Below, one piece after another: positions 36,475-45,267 of a stretch of DNA of 59,060 bases. Source of the stretch: Saliniplasma sp046497075. GTDB taxonomy: Archaea > Thermoplasmatota > Thermoplasmata > Halarchaeoplasmatales > Halarchaeoplasmataceae. A program made the position numbers and the translations under genes. Numbering within the stretch: position 1 is the first letter of the stretch; every line of letters starts with the position of its first letter. The stretch is taken from NCBI GenBank assembly GCA_046497075.1, contig JAWOGF010000024.1, positions 1-59,060 of the forward strand. The letters run 5' to 3'. Under the pieces are notes generated by a model. The model did no database searches, was not told the DNA's origin, and saw only the letters and a program-made list of their open reading frames with translations.

Positions 36475-38082
36475 ATGACGAAATTTATAATTGTCACGGG
36501 CGGTGTTTTATCTGGTCTAGGGAAGGGAGTAGTAACTTCATCCCTGGGGAAATTGTTGAAAGCGAACGGACTTTCTGTTACGGCTATCAAAATAGATCCA
36601 TATCTGAACTGTGATGCAGGGACCATGAATCCCTTTGAACATGGTGAGGTATTTGTTTTAGACGATGGGACTGAAGTTGATTTAGACCTGGGAAATTACG
36701 AAAGATTTTTAGATATAAATCTGTGTGGAGACGACAATATAACCACAGGTAAAGTTTACCGAAGTGTTATCGAAAAGGAAAGAGCTGGAAAATATTTGGG
36801 TAAAACAGTACAGATAATACCTCATATCACTGATGAAATAAATAGACGGATCTGGAAAGTTGCCGATGAAACCGATGCTGATATAGTACTCATCGAGATG
36901 GGAGGTACTATCGGAGATATAGAAAGCATGCCTTTCATGGAAGCCAGCAGACAGCTACATATGGAAGTAGGTGAGGAGAGTAACGATTTTTTATTCATAC
37001 ATACGACATTGGTACCTGTTTTAGATGTAGTTGGTGAACAAAAAACCAAACCGACACAGCACTCTGTTCAAGCTCTTAGGGAAATAGGTATACAACCGGA
37101 TTTGATAGTAGGAAGGTCAAAAAATAAGTTAGAGGAATCCACGAAAAAGAAGATATCCCTATTTTGTGATGTACCGAAAGAAGCTGTGATAAGCTCTCCA
37201 GATGCTGATAATATCTATCAGGTTCCTCTGATTTTAGAGGAAGAGGGTTTCATCGATTATGTCATGAAAAAATTGGACCTAGGTGAACCCGAGCACGATA
37301 TCGAACCGTGGAAAGAGTTTTTGAAAAACTATGAGAATCCCACCGATGAGATCAAGATAGCATTAGTCGGTAAATATTGTGAACTAGAAGACGCCTATAA
37401 AAGCCATGTAGAAGCGTTCAACCACTGCCAGGCGGAAACTCAAACTAAAATCCATATCAAGTGGATAGAATCCGAAGACCTTGAAGAACAGGAGCCTGAA
37501 ACTATATTAGGCGACGTAGATGGTATATTGATCCCTGGCGGTTTCGGAAATAGAGGTATAGAAGGAAAGATAAATGCGGTCAATTTTGCTAGAGTAAACG
37601 AAGTACCCATATTGAGTATATGTCTGGGATTCCAGGTTTCTGTTATAGAGTTCTGCAGGAACATACTGGGTTTGGAAGGTGCGAACAGTTCAGAGTTCGA
37701 CGAAAAGACACCTCATCCGGTGATCGATCTATTACCGATGCAGCGTGGGATCGATATGATGGGGGGCACGATGAGATTGGGGGCAGAGAAGATTCTAATA
37801 GAGGACGGAACAGAAGCCTACGAAATATACGGATCAACAGAGATAAAAGAAAGGCATAGACACAGGTACGAGGTAAACTTAGATTATAAGGAGGATATGG
37901 AAGAAAACGGGATCAAATTCAGTGGAAAATCACCTAATAAAAAAAGGATGGAGATATTGGAATTAGAAGATCATCCCTTCTTTATAGGTTGTCAGTTCCA
38001 TCCTGAGTTCACATCGAGACCGATGAAACCAGCACCTCTGTTCCATGCATTTGTTGAATCGATATTGGAACAAAAAAAGTAA
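36475..38082 (+). CDS. pyrG: CTP synthase
   Basis: This glutamine-dependent enzyme makes CTP from UTP. The 535 residues comprise the amidoligase domain (FIIVTGGVLSGLGKGVVTSS at the start, IKIDPYLNCDAGTMNPFEHGE next) and a class I glutaminase domain from about residue 300, with nucleophile Cys383 in ILSICLGFQ and the HPEF pair at the end. A TATA-like tttaaag lies 40 bases upstream with a short leader and a gtgat ribosome-like site. It is followed 24 bases later by another glutaminase-type gene. Confidence 0.97.
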   Translation: MTKFIIVTGGVLSGLGKGVVTSSLGKLLKANGLSVTAIKIDPYLNCDAGTMNPFEHGEVFVLDDGTEVDLDLGNYERFLDINLCGDDNITTGKVYRSVIEKERAGKYLGKTVQIIPHITDEINRRIWKVADETDADIVLIEMGGTIGDIESMPFMEASRQLHMEVGEESNDFLFIHTTLVPVLDVVGEQKTKPTQHSVQALREIGIQPDLIVGRSKNKLEESTKKKISLFCDVPKEAVISSPDADNIYQVPLILEEEGFIDYVMKKLDLGEPEHDIEPWKEFLKNYENPTDEIKIALVGKYCELEDAYKSHVEAFNHCQAETQTKIHIKWIESEDLEEQEPETILGDVDGILIPGGFGNRGIEGKINAVNFARVNEVPILSICLGFQVSVIEFCRNILGLEGANSSEFDEKTPHPVIDLLPMQRGIDMMGGTMRLGAEKILIEDGTEAYEIYGSTEIKERHRHRYEVNLDYKEDMEENGIKFSGKSPNKKRMEILELEDHPFFIGCQFHPEFTSRPMKPAPLFHAFVESILEQKK

Positions 38083-38106
38083 TTACAGCATTCAAGATAC
38101 GATATC

Positions 38107-38676
38107 ATGAAAATAGACGTAGTAGACAATGGAGGTCAATGGACCCATAGAGAATGGAGGGTCCTTAAATATCTAGATGTAGATTCCGAAATCATAAAGA
38201 ACGATACTGCTCCCGAAGATATCGATGTTAACGGATTGATACTATCGGGCGGTGCCCCCCGTATCTCAGATGAAAATCTAAAACTAGGTAGAACTGACGA
38301 GTACCTTGAAAAGCTGGATGTACCGATCCTCGGGATCTGTGTGGGGGCACAATTCATCGCTGGATATTATGGCGGGGATGCCGGAGCCACTGAAAGCCCT
38401 GAGTACGGGAAGACGGTTATCAAAATCTTAGACCATGATGATCTTTTTCTCGATATACCTTCAGAATTCGTTGCATGGGAGTCCCATAATGATGAAATCA
38501 AAGAGTTGGGTTCTCATCTTGTACACCTAGCTACATCTGAGTCGTGTGAACACCAAGCATTCAAACACAAAGATAAGAGAATATATGGCCTCCAGTTCCA
38601 TCCTGAAGTTGATCATACAGAATACGGTGTTGAAATATTTAAGAATTTTATAAAGGTCTGTGAAGATCAAAGGTGA
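38107..38676 (+). CDS. guaAA: GMP synthase, glutaminase subunit A
   Basis: In archaea GMP synthase is often split; this is the class I glutaminase subunit that feeds ammonia to the ATP pyrophosphatase subunit. The 189 residues contain LILSGGAPRIS, ILGICVGAQFIAG with nucleophile Cys78, and FHPEVDHT with the catalytic His and Glu. The residue before Gln in the nucleophile motif is Ala where His is usual (GHQ). The partner subunit B is not in this window. The gene runs into the convergent pdxT with a ten-base overlap of the 3' ends. Confidence 0.9.
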   Translation: MKIDVVDNGGQWTHREWRVLKYLDVDSEIIKNDTAPEDIDVNGLILSGGAPRISDENLKLGRTDEYLEKLDVPILGICVGAQFIAGYYGGDAGATESPEYGKTVIKILDHDDLFLDIPSEFVAWESHNDEIKELGSHLVHLATSESCEHQAFKHKDKRIYGLQFHPEVDHTEYGVEIFKNFIKVCEDQR

Positions 38677-39269
38677 GCTTTTACCTTTTCGATAAAATAT
38701 TCATGAATTCTAAGGTCCTCGGTTAATTCAGGATGAAAGACTAGAGAAAGCAGATTTTCCTGTTCAGCCGCAATTATTCCTCCATCTACACGCCCCAAAG
38801 GCCTACAGTCATTATAGCATTTATCTATAACTGGTGCTCGGATAAAGACCGCGGGAAAGTTCTCACATATATTTTGAAGACCCACTCTACATTCGAATGA
38901 ATACCGCTGCCTACCAAAGGCATTCCTCTTTACAGCCATGTCCATCAATGAAAGTAGCGAGGTATCCGATCGTTGAACTGCATTATCACCATCAGTTGCT
39001 AATAAAATCGAGCCAGCACATGTTCCCATGATGGGCATCTTCTCTTCTGCCTTTTCAATTATGGTTTGGCGGATTCCAAATTTCTCTATCAATCTGGAGA
39101 TCGTACTACTTTCACCTCCAGGGATTATCAGACCGTCGAGGTTCAAAATGTTTTCAGCAGATTTGACTCTAATAATATTCGCTTCTACATCCATTTCATC
39201 TGCAGTTTTTCTCAGGGAGATTTCATGTTCTAAAAATGCCCCCTGTACTGACAGTATTCCTATCTTCAT
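38667..39269 (-). CDS. pdxT: pyridoxal 5'-phosphate synthase glutaminase subunit
   Basis: PdxT supplies ammonia to the synthase PdxS for vitamin B6 formation. The product has the family start MKIGILSVQGAFLEHE, the GLIIPGGESSTISRLIEKFG motif, the nucleophile elbow IMGTCAGSILLA and the SFECRVGLQ/FIRAP segments. The His-Glu pair is in VFHPELTED. Length of 200 residues is normal. The start at 39269 gives the conserved N-terminus. PdxS is not in the window. The 3' end overlaps the end of the GMP synthase subunit by ten bases. Confidence 0.94.
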   Translation of the reverse strand: MKIGILSVQGAFLEHEISLRKTADEMDVEANIIRVKSAENILNLDGLIIPGGESSTISRLIEKFGIRQTIIEKAEEKMPIMGTCAGSILLATDGDNAVQRSDTSLLSLMDMAVKRNAFGRQRYSFECRVGLQNICENFPAVFIRAPVIDKCYNDCRPLGRVDGGIIAAEQENLLSLVFHPELTEDLRIHEYFIEKVKAHL

Positions 39270-39417
39270 AGAAATGTGAGAAAACAATTAGCCTTTTAAA
39301 ACTAACTATTAATCCTTTTTTATAGAAAATATATACGATGTTATCATACGATACATTTAAAACGACCCTACATATTTGTGAAAATTGTAGTCTTAAACAA
39401 CATACGTGGGAATTCAT

Positions 39418-40863
39418 ATGTGCGGCATAGTGGGTATATTAGGAACGGACAGGGCACCTTTAGAATTATATAATGGATTATTTGCAATCCAGCATCGAGG
39501 GCAGAACGGTTCAGGGATATATATCGCTGAGAATGGTAAAACCAGGATGATAAAAGGACCTGGTCTGGTTGGAGATGTTTTCGATAAAAATACATTAACT
39601 GAGATGAGAGGGAATATGGGTATAGGACATGTAAGATACCCGACTATCGGTTCCGAAGCCGGTAGGGATGCACAACCTTTCCAAACTGTATATCCTTTAA
39701 AAATAGGGATGGCTCATAATGGGAACATAGTCAATTATAAGCAGATCGAAGAGGAAGATGATCTAAATTTAGAATCGCAGTGTGATCTTGAGCTTATATT
39801 AGCGGTTTTTTCTAGAGAATTGGCTAAAGAAGACGATATAGATGAGAGCGCTTTATTCAGAGCCGTTGGAAGGACCATGGACCGTTTGAACGGTAGCTAT
39901 TCGGTGATCGCAATTGTCCAAGGATTTGGTCTGCTGATGTTCCGTGATCCACATGGGATACGACCAATGATCTTTGGAAAGAAAGTAACCCTCGATGGTG
40001 CGAGTTTCGCAGTGGCATCGGAGAACATTGTGTTAGATATACTGGGATACGACATCCTCAGAGATGTAAAACCTGGCGAGGCTATACTTGTAAGGGAAAC
40101 TAAGACTATGGAAACAAGACAAGTGAGACCAAATATACCTCGGAATTGTATGTTTGAATGGGTCTACTTTGCTAGAACTGATTCTACAATTGAACGGACC
40201 AACGTTTACGAGGCTAGATTGAGATTGGGAAGAGAACTTGCGAATGAATGGAAGAAGAATGAACATGATATAGATGTAGTTATACCCATTCCCGATACAG
40301 CAAGGACATACGCTTTAGCCATGGCGGAAGAACTTGATGCCCCCTATCGTGAAGGATTGCTAAGAAACAGATACGTCGGAAGAACGTTCATAATGCCAGA
40401 CCAACTTTCAAGGGAAACAGGTGTCAGGACAAAATTGAACCCAATAATCGAAGAAGTCAAGGGTAAAAAAGTGGCTTTGGTCGATGATTCCATTGTTAGA
40501 GGGACCACTTCTAAAAAATTGGTTCAATTGGTTAGAAGAGCCGGTGCCAAAGAGGTACACTTTTTAGTAGGATGTCCACCTATTAAAGCACCCTGCTATT
40601 ACGGTATCGATATGCCAACAAAAAAAGAATTGACAGCAGCTAGTAAAGACATCGAAGAGATCAAGGAAGATATAGGCTGTGATTCGTTGACATATCAATC
40701 TATAGAGGGACTTGTAAGAGGATTAGGTCGAGATAAGAGCGGACTTTGTTTGGCCTGTCTCAACGAGGATTATCCTACCCGGGTTAGAGAGGACATTATG
40801 GAATATTTTGGTCAACAGCGAGAAAAAGAAAGAAAGGAGTTTAAAGCTTCAGACCGATGCTAA
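39418..40863 (+). CDS. purF: amidophosphoribosyltransferase
   Basis: This enzyme catalyses the first committed step of purine synthesis, PRPP plus glutamine to phosphoribosylamine. The start at 39418 gives MCGIVGILG, so that after removal of Met the nucleophile Cys is N-terminal; a start four codons upstream would block this. The glutaminase domain contains RGQNGSGIY and GHVRYPT. The phosphoribosyltransferase motif is KVALVDDSIVRGTTSK. A gtggga ribosome site is close before the ATG. It is convergent with purA. Confidence 0.96.
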   Translation: MCGIVGILGTDRAPLELYNGLFAIQHRGQNGSGIYIAENGKTRMIKGPGLVGDVFDKNTLTEMRGNMGIGHVRYPTIGSEAGRDAQPFQTVYPLKIGMAHNGNIVNYKQIEEEDDLNLESQCDLELILAVFSRELAKEDDIDESALFRAVGRTMDRLNGSYSVIAIVQGFGLLMFRDPHGIRPMIFGKKVTLDGASFAVASENIVLDILGYDILRDVKPGEAILVRETKTMETRQVRPNIPRNCMFEWVYFARTDSTIERTNVYEARLRLGRELANEWKKNEHDIDVVIPIPDTARTYALAMAEELDAPYREGLLRNRYVGRTFIMPDQLSRETGVRTKLNPIIEEVKGKKVALVDDSIVRGTTSKKLVQLVRRAGAKEVHFLVGCPPIKAPCYYGIDMPTKKELTAASKDIEEIKEDIGCDSLTYQSIEGLVRGLGRDKSGLCLACLNEDYPTRVREDIMEYFGQQREKERKEFKASDRC

Positions 40864-40867
40864 AAAG

Positions 40868-42148
40868 TCATCTTTTGATTGTTTGAGTCCTTTTGGGGCC
40901 TATAGAGATGAGATTAACGGGTACTCCTGTCTCCTCTTCTATGAATTCGATATAAGATTTCATCTCATCAGGAAGTGATTCGTAGCCCTCTTGTGATATT
41001 TTATCCCAATCCATCTCATCCCAGGCTTTAAAGGTCTTGTACACCGGCTCGAAATCTGATAATTTTTCGATATCTGCGGGGAAGTGGGATATTTTTTCTC
41101 CTTTGTATCTGTAATGAGTGCAGACTTTTATTTCATCCAAACCGGCCAATACATCTAGTTTGGTCAAAGCAATAGCTGAGAGTGAATTCACTCTTGTTGA
41201 GAATCTCACCATGACCAGATCTAACCATCCACATCGACGAGGTCTTCCTGTAGTTGTTCCATATTCGCTTCCTTTATCCCTCAGATGCTCACCGATTTCA
41301 TCTTCAAGTTCTGTGGGGAATGGTCCCGTTCCGACCCTACTTGTATAGGCTTTAGTAACTCCTATAATTTCGTCTATGAACCTCGGGCCGATACCAGTTC
41401 CAGTACTGCTGCCTGCAGAGACCGTATTTGATGAGGTCCCGTAAGGGTAAACGCCGTGATCTATATCTAGATGGGTTCCCTGGGCTCCTTCGAATAAGAT
41501 ATCTTGATCTTTTTGAAGTGCTTCATACAGAACAACAGAAGTGTCATCTACGTAATCTTTTAATTCCCTCCCATATTCTATATATTGATTGAAAATATCC
41601 TCGACATTAAACTCGACTTCTTCACCAAGGGCCTTGAATATTTTATTTTTTATCGGTACTACTGTTGACAGTTTATTTTTAAAAGCATCTGGATTGTATA
41701 AATCCGCCACCCTGAGACCAAATCTTGCTACTTTATCCGAATAACATGGACCAATACCTTTCTTTGTTGTACCTGCGCTGAAACCACCCTTCAGCTTTTC
41801 TTCAAGCTCGTCCATGGCGATATGATACGGCATGATCAGGTGTGCTCTATCTGATAAAATAAGATTACTCGCATCTATGCCCCTTTTTTCAAGGAGTTCT
41901 ATCTCTTCAAGTAAAACTTTTGGATCTACTACTACACCATTTCCGATCACAGTTTTTTTATCATCTCGTAATATACCAGATGGTGTCAGATGTAGTTGGT
42001 ATTTTTCATCACCTAAAACTATCGTATGGCCTGCGTTATTTCCGCCTTGAAAACGAACGATATATGCAGAATCTTCAGCGTAATAATCAGTGACTTTACC
42101 TTTTCCTTCGTCGCCCCATTGCGTACCTATTATGGTTATGGAAGTCAT
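40868..42148 (-). CDS. purA: adenylosuccinate synthetase
   Basis: PurA condenses IMP with aspartate, using GTP, on the way to AMP. The 426-residue product has TQWGDEGKGKVTDYYAE at the N-terminus, FQGGNNAGHTIV, the KKGIGPCYSDKVAR segment and the C-terminal SIGPKRTQTI. All key catalytic residues appear present. The gene ends four bases from the end of purF, so two purine enzymes are convergent here. Confidence 0.97.
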   Translation of the reverse strand: MTSITIIGTQWGDEGKGKVTDYYAEDSAYIVRFQGGNNAGHTIVLGDEKYQLHLTPSGILRDDKKTVIGNGVVVDPKVLLEEIELLEKRGIDASNLILSDRAHLIMPYHIAMDELEEKLKGGFSAGTTKKGIGPCYSDKVARFGLRVADLYNPDAFKNKLSTVVPIKNKIFKALGEEVEFNVEDIFNQYIEYGRELKDYVDDTSVVLYEALQKDQDILFEGAQGTHLDIDHGVYPYGTSSNTVSAGSSTGTGIGPRFIDEIIGVTKAYTSRVGTGPFPTELEDEIGEHLRDKGSEYGTTTGRPRRCGWLDLVMVRFSTRVNSLSAIALTKLDVLAGLDEIKVCTHYRYKGEKISHFPADIEKLSDFEPVYKTFKAWDEMDWDKISQEGYESLPDEMKSYIEFIEEETGVPVNLISIGPKRTQTIKR

Positions 42149-42258
42149 TTTATCTATACCTATTAGAGACGTGTGATATTTATAATTATTACAAAACTAT
42201 CGTTTTCCTCTTCCGCAACATTTATTACATTGGCACATTTTTATCCGGATGATAACAC

Positions 42259-43185
42259 ATGAACAGAATTACAACATACATTATCGTGATAATCGTTGTT
42301 GCTGCCTCTGTTGGTGGTGCATACGGTATCAATAGGTATTATTTCAAAGAAGAAAATGATGTAGAAGAACCGGATGTTGTTGTTGAAGAAGGGGATCAAG
42401 TAACAGCCCATTATACAGGCTGGCTTGAGGACGAAAGGATTTATGAGGGTAGAAGAGTATTTGATTCTTCTAGAGAAGTGGACCAGGATACTATATTAAC
42501 TTTTTCTGAAAGAGAGCGAGGAGACCCATTCCAATTCACTGTAGATAATGAAGAGGTCATCGATGGTTGGGCCGAAGAAGTGGTTGGTATGACAGAAGGA
42601 GAAACTAAGACATTTACGGTTCCACCTGAAAAAGCATATCCTGAATGGAGTGAAGACCTGATATACGAAGTTGACAGAGAAGAAACTCTGCCTGTTTATG
42701 AAGAACTGGACAAGGAAGCTTTCAGCGAAAAGTATGGTGGGGAACCTCAGATGAATATGGTGGTCCGTGATGAATTTTGGAACTGGGATAAAACGGTAGT
42801 CGATATCGGGGGAGAAATGGTTACAATGATGCATGACCCAGTGGTAGGTGAAACATATCGAACATATATAGAAGATTCACAGGATTGGACTACAGAGGTA
42901 ATTTCTATCGATTCATCCGAAGACATCATCGAAGTCCAACATGAAGTAGAAAAACCTGCTCTAGTGGATGCGGCACATATAGGGCTTCATCAGGAGGAAT
43001 TTCTTAGGGTTGAAGAACGTAGAAGCAACACTGGTCAAAGCCCTGGAACAACAGGGATCGTAGTAGATATCTCAGAGGAAACGATAACCATCGACTTCAA
43101 CGAAGAGGTAAATAATAAGGCTTTGACATTCAAGATGGAGATCTTGAAAGTCCAGAAAGGCGGAGAAACTTCAGAAACATCTTGA
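42259..43185 (+). CDS. membrane-anchored FKBP-type peptidyl-prolyl isomerase
   Basis: One N-terminal hydrophobic segment (residues 5-24) is followed by an acidic linker and an FKBP domain with DQVTAHYTGWLEDERIYEGRRVFDSSRE, a central TFSERERGDPFQFTVDNEEVIDGWAEEVVGMTEGETKTFTV region and a PEKAYPE motif, cited by its ends. The C-terminal 150 residues hold an inserted domain like those of SlyD-type archaeal FKBPs. The protein probably faces outside and assists folding of exported proteins. A ggatgat ribosome-like site and upstream TATA-like element are present. Confidence 0.8.
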   Translation: MNRITTYIIVIIVVAASVGGAYGINRYYFKEENDVEEPDVVVEEGDQVTAHYTGWLEDERIYEGRRVFDSSREVDQDTILTFSERERGDPFQFTVDNEEVIDGWAEEVVGMTEGETKTFTVPPEKAYPEWSEDLIYEVDREETLPVYEELDKEAFSEKYGGEPQMNMVVRDEFWNWDKTVVDIGGEMVTMMHDPVVGETYRTYIEDSQDWTTEVISIDSSEDIIEVQHEVEKPALVDAAHIGLHQEEFLRVEERRSNTGQSPGTTGIVVDISEETITIDFNEEVNNKALTFKMEILKVQKGGETSETS

Positions 43186-43256
43186 GGACAAGGGGATATA
43201 ATCTACTAACGATTGAACAGGAGTTTCTCACTTCGAAAACCATTCCCTTTACAAAA

Positions 43257-43265
43257 TTTTTAAAA
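43257..43265 (+). promoter_or_regulatory. TATA-like element before the hairpin-rich region
   Basis: tttttaaaa is followed by a cccc and predicts a start near 43285-43292, just ahead of the first perfect hairpin. The tRNA gene at 43620 has no comparable AT-rich box 20-30 bases upstream, so this promoter may serve both. Confidence 0.35.
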
Positions 43266-43299
43266 TCCCCTTAGTATATTATTGATAGTCAATACTGAT

Positions 43300-43590
43300 T
43301 AATGTGGTTGGTTGTGGAATGGATTTCAACCAACCTCCTAACAATCGTAAAAAATTGTGGGTCGGCAGAGAACAGGCAGAGAATAATGTTTCCTCCGACC
43401 TGTATTGTTTCACTCGCAGACTCATTCCAATATACGGGAAGTTGTTAGAAACAAGGCTCCTAACTTACCCTTAGATTTCGTAAATATTTTCCTAAAGCGG
43501 GCATACACCGGAACTAATTCCGGTTTGCCCTCGAAATTCGAAACCTCTTATTTCTGCGGGTAAACGTGGAAAAAATATCCACTAACCCGC
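43300..43590 (+). ncRNA. hairpin-rich non-coding region, candidate structured RNA
   Basis: No reading frame of useful size exists between 43186 and 43619. Instead the sequence holds successive complementary arms: 43306-43314 with 43327-43335 (nine pairs, no mismatch), 43341-43345 with 43354-43358, 43360-43365 with 43395-43400, and 43436-43443 with 43461-43470 (one bulge). The last two hairpins are 43499-43503 plus 43508-43513 with 43518-43523 plus 43526-43530, and 43555-43561 plus 43566-43570 with 43578-43582 plus 43585-43591. A TATA-like tttttaaaa lies at 43257-43265. I see neither RNase P nor SRP RNA core motifs. Strand and ends are inferred. Confidence 0.4.
43407..43438 (+). repeat. direct repeat copy 1 (32 bases)
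   Basis: This copy and the one at 43593-43624 agree at 28 of 32 positions, sharing gtttcactcgca at the front. They are spaced 186 bases apart. Copy 2 ends inside the 5' end of tRNA-Leu; copy 1 does not continue into a tRNA. Confidence 0.65.
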
Positions 43591-43592
43591 AA

Positions 43593-43624
43593 GTTTCACT
43601 CGCAAACTCGTTCCAACATGCGGG
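43593..43624 (+). repeat. direct repeat copy 2 (32 bases), overlapping the tRNA-Leu 5' end
   Basis: Partner of the repeat at 43407-43438. Its last five bases are the first five bases of tRNA-Leu. The position directly before the mature tRNA end suggests a role in the leader, or a duplication of the tRNA upstream flank. Confidence 0.65.
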
Positions 43625-43704
43625 GGTAGCCAAGCATGGCCAACGGCGCAGCGTTCAGGGCGCTGTCCTGTAGGGGTCCGAGGGTTCGAATCCCTCCCCC
43701 CGCA
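43620..43704 (+). tRNA. tRNA-Leu (anticodon CAG)
   Basis: The 85-base gene folds as a class II tRNA. The acceptor stem gcggggg pairs with cccccgc, and the anticodon stem cagcg/cgctg encloses the loop ttcaggg with anticodon cag. A long variable arm follows, then T-stem gaggg/ccctc around ttcgaat, and discriminator A. No intron and no encoded CCA are present. A run of six T residues follows immediately after one C and is probably its terminator. Confidence 0.93.
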
Positions 43705-43875
43705 CTTTTTTACTACATGAGTGAAGCGATTGGAGTGAAAAAGTAAGCAAAATCTCTGATTCTGTGACATTTATCACACTTCTTGAACTTATGTGAAAGA
43801 AGTTGATAAAAATAGGGAGCGAACGTTAGTGAGTTGCCAGGCACTTTTTTGATAAAAACTGCACTAAAAACGTGT
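43705..43875 (+). other. non-coding stretch after tRNA-Leu
   Basis: This stretch, up to the hairpin at 43876, has no supported gene. It contains two similar segments, gcactttttt at 43702-43711 and at 43842-43851, and two gataaaaa segments. It could be the remains of a duplicated tRNA tail, but nothing stronger can be said. Confidence 0.3.
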
Positions 43876-43912
43876 AGGGCTATCAACGATAGCCCTTAAG
43901 AAAAGGTTTTTT
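43876..43912 (+). terminator. hairpin followed by T-run, terminator-like
   Basis: agggctatc (43876-43884) and gatagccct (43888-43896) form a nine-base perfect stem with a three-base loop. A run of six T ends at 43912. It lies between the tRNA and the next gene and is the most terminator-like signal in the window. Confidence 0.5.
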
Positions 43913-43972
43913 GATATCACTCCCGATTCTAACCCAAAACCTAAAATATCATCTCGATTTCACAACTATTAG

Positions 43973-45079
43973 ATGTCTAAGAATTCTACAGAACCACATT
44001 ATAAAGATATATGGTCATTGAAGACAGATGACATGGTTCAGGGGCTTTCATGGCATTGGTGGTGGTGGATATTTTTTATAGATAATCCATCCAACCCATT
44101 TAAACCAAAACAGCTTATGATCCTGTGGTCTACGAAACAGGTTGAGCAGATAGAGGTCAATGGAAAGCTCTGGAAGCAGAAAAAACCACCATCTTACGAA
44201 AACGGCAAACTGAAATTCAACGGTATGACCGCTGCTTGGTGGTTCGACGGAGAAAAGATGGTAGAACCTTTGATTTTAGAAGGGAGTGATTTCGAGGTCA
44301 AAAAGAATAAAGGAAGTGGAGAGTTAAATCCATTGTTGAACGGCAAAGATTATCGATTCTATGGGAACTCCAAAAGATATCAGGTCAATATCATAGATGG
44401 AAATAAAGATTTCAGATTTGAATTGACTCCTTGGAACCCTTATCTACAAAAACATCGTTTTAACGAGCAGAACTATATCCGAAATTACAGTTATAATATA
44501 TTGAAAATCTATGGGATGAAACTGAATGGTTTGATAGATGGAGAAAAAGTAACAGGTTCAGGGTATTTTCAAAGAGTGTCTGTGAATTCACCTGCTATGC
44601 CGTGGTACTGGGGTTTGGTTCACTGTGAAGATGGTAGTTTCCTGCAGTATTTCAAACCCTTTGTAGGTCCTCAAATATTCAGAAGCAAACCCAAACATAA
44701 TTCTCATCTGGAATTTGGAGATATCGGATTATCTAAACATTTAGTTTTTTATCATAAAGGGACCGATACTGAGTACAGATTCGATAAAAAGGATATCGAT
44801 ATAATTTATCATACCAATAATGATCTACCCATCGTTGAAGTGAAAGGCGAGGATGGTCACAAAAAGCTAAATATTGTTCTCCAGGCATATTCCCGCGCAT
44901 ACTGGAAATTCAAACAACCAAGAAAGTATTTGATGAAATCAATACTTTTCTATAATGAATATCCTGCCGTGGTTAAGGATTTCAAGTTTGTTTTGAAAAA
45001 AGAAGGTTTGAAAGTTGAAAAAGAAGATTTGGGTCAAACTTACAGTAATTTTGAACACTCTTGGGGAAAGTTGTTATAA
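43973..45079 (+). CDS. unrecognised soluble protein, perhaps two-domain lipocalin-like
   Basis: The 368-residue protein has no signal peptide or membrane segment and is rich in Trp, Tyr and Phe. Early WHWWWWIFFIDNP and the mid-protein GSGYFQRVSVNSP and PWYWGLVHCEDGSF recall the paired beta-barrel pattern of the CrtC/AttH lipocalin-like family, which binds hydrophobic ligands. That similarity is by eye only. There are no neighbouring carotenoid genes. The protein is encoded alone after the tRNA region. Confidence 0.5.
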   Translation: MSKNSTEPHYKDIWSLKTDDMVQGLSWHWWWWIFFIDNPSNPFKPKQLMILWSTKQVEQIEVNGKLWKQKKPPSYENGKLKFNGMTAAWWFDGEKMVEPLILEGSDFEVKKNKGSGELNPLLNGKDYRFYGNSKRYQVNIIDGNKDFRFELTPWNPYLQKHRFNEQNYIRNYSYNILKIYGMKLNGLIDGEKVTGSGYFQRVSVNSPAMPWYWGLVHCEDGSFLQYFKPFVGPQIFRSKPKHNSHLEFGDIGLSKHLVFYHKGTDTEYRFDKKDIDIIYHTNNDLPIVEVKGEDGHKKLNIVLQAYSRAYWKFKQPRKYLMKSILFYNEYPAVVKDFKFVLKKEGLKVEKEDLGQTYSNFEHSWGKLL

Positions 45080-45267
45080 AACTACAAGTCTTAAATTAGG
45101 TATATCATAGTCAAACTCCTATTTGTTTCTCGTTTGGGATATTCGTTTGGGATATCATATTTTTTCAAAATATACTATATATAAATTCTTCTGGTCACCG
45201 AAGGTTTTATATCTTATATCTCTTATAACATATCAGCTAAAATATGAAATAATTAGGGGTTGTCAGA

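Noticed and set aside
43300..43590. RNase P RNA or SRP RNA
   Set aside because: The conserved cores of these RNAs (such as gaggaaagtcc for RNase P) are not present.
43582..43770. 62-residue minus-strand frame across tRNA-Leu
   Set aside because: It lies antisense to a tRNA gene and reads GRDSNPRTPTGQ, the familiar artefact of translated tRNA complements.
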